This document shows positions 1 to 6,445 of a stretch of 64,000 bases of DNA, piece after piece. The position numbers were made by a program, and so were the translations under genes. The stretch comes from Inhella gelatinilytica (lineage in GTDB: Bacteria > Pseudomonadota > Gammaproteobacteria > Burkholderiales > Burkholderiaceae_C): assembly GCF_016093295.1 (NCBI RefSeq), contig NZ_JAEDAL010000011.1, forward strand, positions 1 to 64,000, read 5' to 3'. The first letter of the stretch is position 1, and every line of letters begins with the position of its first letter. The notes under the pieces were generated by a model. The model was not told where the DNA came from, did not search any database, and worked only from the letters and a program-made list of their open reading frames with translations.

Positions 1-137
1 TGGCCATCGAGATGGGCGCTGACGCGGTGGACATCGGCAAGACCATCCACCCGCACCCGACGCTGGGCGAGAGCATCGGCATGGCCGCCGAGGTGGCGCA
101 TGGCTCTTGTACGGATGTGCCGCCGGCAAGGCGCTAA
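1..137 (+). CDS. lpdA: Dihydrolipoyl dehydrogenase, C-terminal end (partial)
   Basis: The first 137 bases continue an open frame from outside the window (first full codon at base 3, TAA at 135-137). The 44 visible residues match the C-terminus of the E3 flavoprotein of 2-oxoacid dehydrogenase complexes: the conserved [11 protein letters not shown] segment carries the His-Pro-His that contributes the active-site base to the partner subunit of the homodimer. E3 reoxidises the dihydrolipoyl group of E2 and passes electrons to NAD+. Whether it belongs to the 2-oxoglutarate or the pyruvate complex cannot be told from this fragment. The identification of the family is firm because this motif is diagnostic. 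Confidence 0.93.
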   Translation, partial: AIEMGADAVDIGKTIHPHPTLGESIGMAAEVAHGSCTDVPPARR

Positions 138-231
138 GTTGCCTGCCGTGCGCTGATGGGCTTGACGGGGCGATGAAGTCCGCCGAACCTTGCGCATGGT
201 GAAGAGGCCGGGAACCTTGGAGGGGTCGACC

Positions 232-1014
232 ATGCGTGGTTTCGGGTGGTGGCGGGGGTGGGGTCTGGTGGCTCTGGGCTTGGCCCTGAGCTCCTGGACG
301 CACGCGGCCGACTGCCAACTGCGCATTCGGTGGACGCACGACCCCCCGTTCAGCATGGCCTTGCCGGATGGCCGCCCTGGGGGGCTGCAGGTGGAGCTGG
401 CTGAGGCGACGTTTGGTCGCATGGGCTGCAAGCTGCTGTGGCGCCAGTTGCCGTGGGCCCGCGCACTCAAAGACCTGGAGTCGGGGGAGTTGGACGTGCT
501 GATGGGGGCGTTTCGTCGACCTGAGCGCGAGGCCTACGCCTGGTTCTCCGTGCCCAATCGAACCTCAAGGAATCTGTTGTTTGTGCGCTCTGATGAGGCA
601 TCGCGCTGGACCATCCACAGCTGGGAGACCTTGCAGCGCTCGGGCATGCGACTGGGTGTTCAGGTGGATGTGAGCTACGCCCAGGAGTTGGATGCCCTGA
701 TGCGGGAGCCTGCGTTCCGGGAGCGGGTGGTGAGGGCACCCAATCGATCGGGGCTTTGGAGGATGTTGCAGCGCGGGCGGATCGACGGGGTGGTGGCCGA
801 TGAGTGGACGGCCCAAATCGAGTGGGAACACGTGGGAGGTGGTACGACCATTCAGTCGTTGCCGCTGGTCATTTCCAATCAACCGGTTGGGGATGCCTTT
901 AGCAAACGCACCCAGTCCCTTCAATTTGTCCAGCGCTATGACCAAACGGTTGAAGGTCTTCAGCGCGAAGGTGTCTTTCAGGCCATTTTGCGCAAATACT
1001 TGGCGACGCCGTGA
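232..1014 (+). CDS. Orphan periplasmic solute-binding protein (SBP_bac_3-like)
   Basis: A 260-aa protein of the amino-acid-type periplasmic binding protein fold (PF00497-like). I start it at ATG 232 because a GGAGGGG ribosome site lies at 219-224 and a typical signal peptide follows (a basic RGFGWWRGW start, a hydrophobic stretch, then THAA-DCQ). A TTG 42 bases upstream is also open but gives an unlikely N-terminus. Mature sequence features are RIRWTHDPPFSMALPDGRPGG near the start and repeated blocks typical of lobe I and II (LPWARALKDLESGELDVLMG). No permease or ATPase gene is near, so it may feed a distant transporter or act as a sensory or orphan protein. The ligand is unknown. Confidence 0.82.
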   Translation: MRGFGWWRGWGLVALGLALSSWTHAADCQLRIRWTHDPPFSMALPDGRPGGLQVELAEATFGRMGCKLLWRQLPWARALKDLESGELDVLMGAFRRPEREAYAWFSVPNRTSRNLLFVRSDEASRWTIHSWETLQRSGMRLGVQVDVSYAQELDALMREPAFRERVVRAPNRSGLWRMLQRGRIDGVVADEWTAQIEWEHVGGGTTIQSLPLVISNQPVGDAFSKRTQSLQFVQRYDQTVEGLQREGVFQAILRKYLATP

Positions 1015-1052
1015 CTCACGGCGCGTTGGCAGTGGCGATGTGACCGCATTCA

Positions 1053-2576
1053 GTGCGTAAGCTTGCGCCCGTGAAATCGACCCATGACCTCCAATTGAAG
1101 TCCCCCGTGACGGGGATCTTGTTTCCTGCCCGTTTGGATGGGCGTCGCAGCAGCGCGGACGCGGGCCTGCGGGTGATGGCGGCTGTGCTCCGTGCCCAGA
1201 ATCAAGGCAAATGGGCGCAGCAGTTGGACGTGGAGGACCACTGGCGTCAGCACTACCCGATGTATTGGCGGCAAATGGTGGCCTCCGCCTTGGCGAGCCC
1301 CCGGGTCGCGTTGGATGGCGCCACCTCCGGGCTGCAGGCCCTTTGGCTGAGCTTGCTGTGGACCAACGAGCGCGGGCAAGAAATCAGCCTGCGAGCCGCC
1401 CTGGAACTGCCGGAAGGGAAGCCCTTTCAAACGCACACGCTGCGAGGTACTGGCGCCCCTTCGGTCCAACCCTGGTCTGTTCCCTACCGGGGCCGGCAGT
1501 TGCAGGGGCAAGAGTTGCTGCTGCAACTGATCCGCTGGGTGGAGTCCGGCGTGATGGAGCCCAGTGCGGCCAAGGCGTTGGGGCGTTGCGTGCGCCACCC
1601 GGAGTGGTTTGATCTGTCCGATCGCCACATTGCCCTGCTGGGTGCGGGCAGTGAGATGGGGGCACTCAAGTGGCTGATGCGTTGGCGGGCCAATGTGTAT
1701 GCCGTGGACTTGCCCCGGCCGGAGGTCCACAGCCGCCTTCAAGACGCCTGCACGATGGGCAATGGCACGTTGCACGTTCCCGTGCGGGGGAGCCCCGGAC
1801 TCGACGGGGCGGGGGCCGATCTGCTTCAGGACGCGCCGCGCATCGCGGAATGGCTGCTGAGTCTGGGGAAAAACCTGGACCTGGCTTGCATGGCTTATGC
1901 CGATGGTGAGCGCCACCTTCGACTGAGCGCGGCCATGGACATGGTGACCTCGGCGGTCGTTCAAGCCCAGCCGCAGAGCAGTTTGGCGTATTTGGCGACC
2001 CCAACGGATGTGTTTGCCGTGCCGCCCGAGGCCGCGGATGCGTCGGAGTGGGTGTACGCGCGTCGCAGTTGGGGGGGGCGGCTGGCGGGTGCGCTGAGCC
2101 GCGGCCTCTGGTTTGCACCCAACAGCCCCCAGCGCTTCGAGGAATCAGGACGCCGACTGGGTTTGGTGGATGCGCTGGTGGTTCAACAAGGGCCCAATTA
2201 CGCACTGGCCAAGCGCTTGCAGCAATGGCGTGCGCTCTTGGCACGGTCCATGGGCCACCGCGTCAGCTTCAATGTGGCACCGGCCACCCGCACGCGCTCG
2301 GTGCTGAGCAATCGATTGCTGGCAGCGGGCTTCGGCGGCGCCGGAGCCTTTGGACTCGAGGTCTTTGAGCCCGAGACCACCCGCGCGCTGATGGCGGGGC
2401 TGTGGGTCCATGACTTGCGGACCGACCGAGCCCCTGCGGATCCCGCTGTTGGCCTGGGCCACCCCTTCGAGTTGTTCATGGACCAGGCCATTCACGGTGG
2501 CTTGTGGCGCATGGCCTATGCCCCCCGTTCGGTCCTGCCTCTGGCCGTGGCCAGTGGATGGTGGAAAACCCGCTGA
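1053..2576 (+). CDS. Unrecognised protein with a Rossmann-like glycine motif
   Basis: A 507-aa protein that I do not recognise. Around residue 195 it contains HIALLGAGSEMGALKWLMRW followed about 10 residues later by an acidic strand end (VYAVDLPR). This pattern resembles the glycine-rich loop and ribose-binding Asp of NAD(P)-binding Rossmann folds. The rest shows no signal peptide or clear membrane segment, and a C-terminal block with HPFELFMDQAIHGGLWRMAY. The start is a GTG at 1053 without a clear ribosome site; GTG at 1071 is an alternative. It lies 38 bases after one solute-binding protein gene and converges on another, with the two stop codons sharing a hairpin. Coding is well supported by its length and by GC-rich third positions; the function is unknown. 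Confidence 0.75.
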   Translation: MRKLAPVKSTHDLQLKSPVTGILFPARLDGRRSSADAGLRVMAAVLRAQNQGKWAQQLDVEDHWRQHYPMYWRQMVASALASPRVALDGATSGLQALWLSLLWTNERGQEISLRAALELPEGKPFQTHTLRGTGAPSVQPWSVPYRGRQLQGQELLLQLIRWVESGVMEPSAAKALGRCVRHPEWFDLSDRHIALLGAGSEMGALKWLMRWRANVYAVDLPRPEVHSRLQDACTMGNGTLHVPVRGSPGLDGAGADLLQDAPRIAEWLLSLGKNLDLACMAYADGERHLRLSAAMDMVTSAVVQAQPQSSLAYLATPTDVFAVPPEAADASEWVYARRSWGGRLAGALSRGLWFAPNSPQRFEESGRRLGLVDALVVQQGPNYALAKRLQQWRALLARSMGHRVSFNVAPATRTRSVLSNRLLAAGFGGAGAFGLEVFEPETTRALMAGLWVHDLRTDRAPADPAVGLGHPFELFMDQAIHGGLWRMAYAPRSVLPLAVASGWWKTR

Positions 2577-2590
2577 AGCCTTTCAGCGGG
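2569..2590 (-). terminator. Hairpin holding both convergent stop codons
   Basis: A perfect 9-bp inverted repeat, CCCGCTGAA at 2569-2577 and TTCAGCGGG at 2582-2590, has a 4-base loop. Both stop codons of the convergent genes lie inside its arms. Read leftward it is followed by TTTT (complement of 2565-2568), so it fits an intrinsic terminator for the leftward gene; read rightward there is only a weak T tract. Confidence 0.6.
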
Positions 2591-3356
2591 CCATTTCGGG
2601 AGCCACGGCGCGGATGGCGGTATTGATTCGCTCCAGGGTCTGGCTGTCGACCTGTTTTGAGCACATGAGGAAGCGCTGCAGGCCCTCCGGCATGTCGGCA
2701 AACTCCAGTCGAACCAATCCCAAGGCGCCCAGCTCCTCATGCGCCAACAGCCACTCCACATCCTCCTGGTCGATCAGCATGTAGTCGGCTCGCCGTGCCG
2801 CCACCATTTTGGCCAGTTGCATGGGGGAGATCTGCGCTTGCACTGGCGGCTTGGTGAGTTTGCTGAGGGCTTGATCGAGCGTGGGCCCGTAGGAGACGCC
2901 TTCCATGACCCCCAGCACCAAGGAAGTGTCTTCGAACAGTGCGGCAATCCGCTGATGCTGCCGCACGGCCTTGGCGGCCGCTGCATGGGCCAGCACAACA
3001 TGGGGCCGGTCTTTGTGGATCGGCAGCGTGAAGTTGGCGAACTTCTCTCGTTCTGCCAGTCGGTACCAACCCGGGGAGCAAATGGGGCCGCGGCCAGACT
3101 GAATGTCGCTGAGGATGCGCCGAGCCGGGACTTCCTGAAACGATGCCTCGATGCCGGCCAAGCGCAGCACGTCTTGCGTGCGTTTCAACAGAAATCCCGC
3201 CGGTCGGCCCGCCTCCGTATGGCTATACGGCGGTTTGTCGCGGTATTCAATTTGAAGGGCTTGTCCCTGGGCTGCGGTGACCCCAATCACCCAGGCCAAA
3301 CCCGAAGTCAGTTTGGCAGGCCATGTCAGTGGAGCGAAACGATGCTGGAACGGCAT
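2583..3356 (-). CDS. Orphan periplasmic solute-binding protein (SBP_bac_3-like)
   Basis: A 257-aa periplasmic binding-protein-like protein. Residues 1-32 look like a signal peptide ending near AAQGQA. The mature part begins LQIEYRDKPPYSHTEAGRPAG, the standard first strand and ligand-facing loop of the family, and later has GVMEGVSYG, the hinge and second-lobe region. No transport partners are encoded nearby. The gene starts only 21 bases after the 3' end of tRNA-Ser(UGA), which runs in the same direction, and I see no good promoter between them, so it may be read from a transcript that also carries the tRNA. It is a distant relative of the 232-1014 protein in fold; the ligand is unknown. Confidence 0.8.
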   Translation of the reverse strand: MPFQHRFAPLTWPAKLTSGLAWVIGVTAAQGQALQIEYRDKPPYSHTEAGRPAGFLLKRTQDVLRLAGIEASFQEVPARRILSDIQSGRGPICSPGWYRLAEREKFANFTLPIHKDRPHVVLAHAAAAKAVRQHQRIAALFEDTSLVLGVMEGVSYGPTLDQALSKLTKPPVQAQISPMQLAKMVAARRADYMLIDQEDVEWLLAHEELGALGLVRLEFADMPEGLQRFLMCSKQVDSQTLERINTAIRAVAPEMAR

Positions 3357-3377
3357 GCGGCCGATTATTGCCCTCTG

Positions 3378-3465
3378 TGGCGGAGGCTGTGAGATTCGAA
3401 CTCACGGACCGTTACCGGTCGGCAGTTTTCAAGACTGCTGGGTTAAACCACTCCCCCAAGCCTCC
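3378..3465 (-). tRNA. tRNA-Ser(UGA)
   Basis: Reading leftward from 3465, the sequence folds as a class II tRNA of 88 nt. The acceptor stem GGAGGCT pairs with AGCCTCC, followed by discriminator G and an encoded CCA. The anticodon loop CTTGAAA gives anticodon UGA, there is a long variable arm (GACCGGTAACGGTC), and the T loop is TTCGAAT. It lies 20 bases after the ApaH-like gene in the same direction. It decodes UCA and, by wobble, other UCN serine codons. Confidence 0.96.
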
Positions 3466-3485
3466 GCAGGGGCGCGCATTCTCTC

Positions 3486-4316
3486 TCAAGTTCCCGGGGT
3501 TTGCGCGGCTTCGCAGCGGACTTGCACCACTTCCGGAGTGGCGCCGTCGATCCGGGCGGCAGTGAGGCAGCCCCCCCACACGCAACCGGTGTCGAGCCCC
3601 AACAGCTTGGGGCGTTGAATCAGGCCCAACGTTGACCAGTGGCCGAAGGCGATGGATTGACCTTGACTGGCGCGTTGAGGGTGCTCAAACCACGGGATCA
3701 GCCCCGGAGGTGCGGCGTCCGCGCTTTCTTTCAAGTCAAAGTCCATGCGTCCCGCGGCATCAACAAACCGCAGTCGGGTACAAGCGTTGATGATGGTTCG
3801 CCACCGGTCCGCGCCGGCAAGCGTTGGGTCCCAGCAGCGGGGTTCATTCCCGTACATATGGGGCCAAAAATCGGCCAGCGCCACCGGATCGCTCAACAGG
3901 GTCTGCACCTCTGCGGACAGTTGCAGGGCTTGTGCGCAGGTCCATTGCGGCAGCAGGCCCGCGTGCACTAGCACCCAATGGCCGGCTTGGCGGACCAAGG
4001 GCGCCCGACGCAACCAGTCCAACAGTTCAGATCGATCGGGTGCAGTCAGGACCGAGTCGAGCCGATCCAGCGGTTTGGCGCGGCGCACCCCGGCAGCGAC
4101 CGCCAGCAGATGCAGATCGTGATTGCCCAAGACTGGCTCCGCCCCCAACGCGATGGCTCGACGCAGCACCCCCAAGGCGTCAAAGCCGCGTCCCACCAGA
4201 TCGCCCAGTAGGTAGAGGCGATCCCGTGATGCCGAAAAACCGATGCGATCCAGAAGGCGCTCAAATGCGCCGTCGCAACCCTGCAAATCACCCATTAACC
4301 AGTCCATGGGCGACAT
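3486..4316 (-). CDS. apaH: Symmetrical bis(5'-nucleosyl)-tetraphosphatase (ApaH-like)
   Basis: A 276-aa calcineurin-like metallophosphatase that splits Ap4A-type dinucleotides symmetrically into ADP. The metal-site motifs are in order: GDLQGC at residues 9-14, GDLVGRG at 38-44, GNHDLH from 64, then VHAGLLPQW and a late GHWSTLG. The middle motif reads GDLVGRG where GDLVxRGP is usual in ApaH, a mild deviation. I start it at ATG 4316 (MSPMDWLMGD) because the family begins almost directly with the first motif; the frame is open further upstream but that stretch is not protein-like. ATG 4307 is also possible. It is followed in the same direction by tRNA-Ser(UGA). Confidence 0.92.
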   Translation of the reverse strand: MSPMDWLMGDLQGCDGAFERLLDRIGFSASRDRLYLLGDLVGRGFDALGVLRRAIALGAEPVLGNHDLHLLAVAAGVRRAKPLDRLDSVLTAPDRSELLDWLRRAPLVRQAGHWVLVHAGLLPQWTCAQALQLSAEVQTLLSDPVALADFWPHMYGNEPRCWDPTLAGADRWRTIINACTRLRFVDAAGRMDFDLKESADAAPPGLIPWFEHPQRASQGQSIAFGHWSTLGLIQRPKLLGLDTGCVWGGCLTAARIDGATPEVVQVRCEAAQTPGT

Positions 4317-4425
4317 TGTGGGGTTGCGGGGCGTCAGACCCCCGCACAATTCCCCATGGTCGTGCGCGCCGTTTTCAGCGGCAATCGCGGGGTTGCCTTC
4401 AGGGCGGTACAAAAGGAAGAGATCG

Positions 4426-4797
4426 ATGGATGTGTTGTCAGTGATCCTGGCGTTGGTCGTGGGTGTCTTGCTCGGCGCGGGCGGTGCGTATTACCTGCTG
4501 CGCGCGAAGCTCCAAGCGATGCAACGCAAGCTCTTGAAGATGGATCAATATCGCAAGCAGTTGGAGCAGTCCCGTGGCCGGCTCAAGAAGCAGAACCAGC
4601 AATTGCAGGAGGTACTGATCAATGCGCGGCGTGATGTGATGGCTCGTGCGGCCGCGGCGCCGGACAGCACGATGGAAGACCAGCAGGCTGCCGCTTCAAT
4701 CTTCCTGGGCATCGAAGAGATGTTCGATGCCGATCCCGCCGTGGATCAGGACGGATTTGCGGCCACGCAAATCAGTCTGACCGGCCATACTCGTTGA
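4426..4797 (+). CDS. Small single-pass membrane protein with coiled coil
   Basis: A 123-aa protein. Residues 3-24 (VLSVILALVVGVLLGAGGAYYL) form one membrane helix with a glycine-rich stretch, followed by a charged coiled coil (residues about 28-70, rich in Lys, Gln and Arg) and an acidic tail. The start at ATG 4426 is set by AAAGGAAG ten bases before it. The architecture resembles YhcB/ZapG (DUF1043) cell-envelope proteins of gammaproteobacteria, but I cannot confirm homology. It diverges from the ApaH-like gene and converges on tRNA-Ser(GGA), with a bidirectional terminator between. Confidence 0.7.
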   Translation: MDVLSVILALVVGVLLGAGGAYYLLRAKLQAMQRKLLKMDQYRKQLEQSRGRLKKQNQQLQEVLINARRDVMARAAAAPDSTMEDQQAAASIFLGIEEMFDADPAVDQDGFAATQISLTGHTR

Positions 4798-4818
4798 GTT
4801 GGTGTCGATCTGAAAGTA

Positions 4819-4842
4819 AAAACGGGCCGTGAGGCCCGTTTT
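4819..4842. terminator. Bidirectional intrinsic terminator
   Basis: AAAACGGGCC (4819-4828) and GGCCCGTTTT (4833-4842) form a perfect 10-bp stem with loop GTGA. The A and T tracts on its two sides let it work in both directions. It separates the rightward coiled-coil gene from the leftward qmcA/tRNA transcript. Confidence 0.88.
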
Positions 4843-4853
4843 CACTTGCTGTC

Positions 4854-4944
4854 TGGCGGAGAGAGCGGGATTCGAACCCGCGGTGGGCTATGAACCCACA
4901 CACGCTTTCCAGGCGTGCGACTTAAACCACTCATCCATCTCTCC
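4854..4944 (-). tRNA. tRNA-Ser(GGA)
   Basis: Reading leftward from 4944, a 91-nt class II tRNA: acceptor GGAGAGA pairing with TCTCTCC, discriminator G and encoded CCA. The anticodon loop CTGGAAA gives anticodon GGA, and there is a long variable arm (TGTGGGTTCATAGCCCACC) and T loop TTCGAAT. It sits 35 bases after the qmcA stop in the same direction, and a bidirectional terminator lies 11 bases beyond its 3' end. Confidence 0.96.
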
Positions 4945-4979
4945 GGAACCCGGCATTCTAGCCCGAGTTTTGGCCTCGA

Positions 4980-5888
4980 TCAGGGCTTGCCGCCCTTCAT
5001 CAAGGCCATAGCGGTGCCGATGAGCCCACCCACTTCGCTCATGTTGCCCGGCACGATCATGGTGTTGTTCTTCTGCGCGAGCTGGGCGTAGGCGTCGACA
5101 GCCTTTTCTGCCACCTTGAGTTGCACGGCTTGATCGCCGCCGGGGGCCTGAATGGCGTCGGCGATTTTGCGAATGGCGTCTGCGGTGGCATCGGCCACGG
5201 CCGTGATGGCGGCCGCTTCGCCCTGCGCCTTGTTGATGTCCGCTTGCTTTTCGCCCTCAGAGCGCGCGATGGCCGCTTCGCGCTCACCGGTGGCGATGTT
5301 GATCTGCTCCTGGCGCCGGCCTTCGGAAGCAGCGATGAGGGCGCGCTTTTCGCGCTCGGCCGTGATCTGGGCTTGCATCGAGCGCAGGATCTCGGCCGGG
5401 GGCGTCAGGTCCTTGATCTCGTAGCGCAGCACCTTGACCCCCCAGTTCAGCGCCGCCTCGTCGAGTGCCGAGACCACTGAGGCGTTGATGGCATCGCGCT
5501 CTTCAAAGGTCTTGTCCAACTCCATGCGGCCGATGACCGAGCGCAACGTGGTTTGGGCCAACTGGGTGATGGCGACGATGAAGTTGCTGCTGCCATAGCT
5601 GGCGCGCATGGCGTCGGTGACCTGGAAGTACAGGATGCCGTCGACCGTCAACTGCGTGTTGTCCTTGGTAATGCAGACCTGGCTGGGGACATCCAGTGGA
5701 ATTTCTTTCAGCGAATGCTTGTAGGCCACCCGGTCGACGAAGGGCACCAAAACGTGCAGTCCGGGCGGGAGGCTGCGGTCGTATCGACCAAGCCGTTCAA
5801 TGACCCACGCATGCTGCTGCGGAACGATCTTGAAGGCACGGGCCACAAAGAGGACGGCCACGATGGCCAGAACGAAGGCGATTTCCAT
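4980..5888 (-). CDS. qmcA: SPFH/Band-7 membrane protein (QmcA/paraslipin type)
   Basis: A 302-aa stomatin/prohibitin-family protein. It has one N-terminal membrane helix (residues 2-17), an SPFH domain beginning FKIVPQQHAWVIERLGRYDR, then a long Ala/Glu/Arg-rich coiled coil (about 170-240) and a Gly/Met-rich end. Such proteins form large oligomeric cages in the inner membrane and often partner with NfeD proteins and membrane proteases. Here the partner nfeD gene lies 6 bases upstream in the same operon, the classic arrangement (ybbJ-ybbK in E. coli). No protease gene is linked. Confidence 0.93.
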   Translation of the reverse strand: MEIAFVLAIVAVLFVARAFKIVPQQHAWVIERLGRYDRSLPPGLHVLVPFVDRVAYKHSLKEIPLDVPSQVCITKDNTQLTVDGILYFQVTDAMRASYGSSNFIVAITQLAQTTLRSVIGRMELDKTFEERDAINASVVSALDEAALNWGVKVLRYEIKDLTPPAEILRSMQAQITAEREKRALIAASEGRRQEQINIATGEREAAIARSEGEKQADINKAQGEAAAITAVADATADAIRKIADAIQAPGGDQAVQLKVAEKAVDAYAQLAQKNNTMIVPGNMSEVGGLIGTAMALMKGGKP

Positions 5889-5894
5889 GGTGGA

Positions 5895-6320
5895 TCAGGC
5901 GGTTTGAAGTTCTAAGACATTGCCCCGCAGTGCAACGATGCGGTGGGGGCCGGGCAGGGGGGCTGTATTGCCCGTGAAGCGGGCCGTCCACAGGGCCCCG
6001 CGGTAGTGAATTTGGGTGCAACCTTGGGCATCCCATTGGGCCACCTGGACCGTTTCCCCGACGTCCAGATTCACATCCCGATTGGCTTCAATGACGGGTT
6101 CTTGTGCGGAACCGCGCCGGCGAACGTACCAGGCGACCGTGCACAGGCTGCCCACGATGGCACCGACCGCAATTTGCCCCGTGGGGGCGAAGCCGAGGTG
6201 GGCGGCCACGGCGCCGGCTGCGGCGCCCAGCGCCAGCATCAGCAAATAAAAGGTGCCGGTGCCCAATTCGGCGGCCACCAAAACCCCGGTCAGCACCCAC
6301 CAAGCGGTGCTAGCAGTCAT
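5895..6320 (-). CDS. NfeD-family membrane protein
   Basis: A 141-aa protein with two or three membrane helices in residues 7-66 (Ala/Gly-rich) followed by a soluble domain ending QIHYRGALWTAR...LRGNVLELQTA. This is the OB-fold C-terminal domain of short NfeD proteins (NfeD1b/YbbJ type), without the serine-protease domain of long NfeD. It lies directly upstream of the SPFH gene and diverges from the decarboxylase gene. The pair is known to assemble membrane microdomain-like complexes; the exact role here is inferred only from the family. Confidence 0.88.
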   Translation of the reverse strand: MTASTAWWVLTGVLVAAELGTGTFYLLMLALGAAAGAVAAHLGFAPTGQIAVGAIVGSLCTVAWYVRRRGSAQEPVIEANRDVNLDVGETVQVAQWDAQGCTQIHYRGALWTARFTGNTAPLPGPHRIVALRGNVLELQTA

Positions 6321-6445
6321 CTGTGTCTCCCATAAAGTGGCGGTCAGCCCAGTTTAGAGCGGCACTTTCATGCACAAGCAACACTTCGCGCCCTAAACTT
6401 CGCGCCCTTTTTTCCCCTTTTTCTGGCCCGTCCCGGAGCCTTGCC

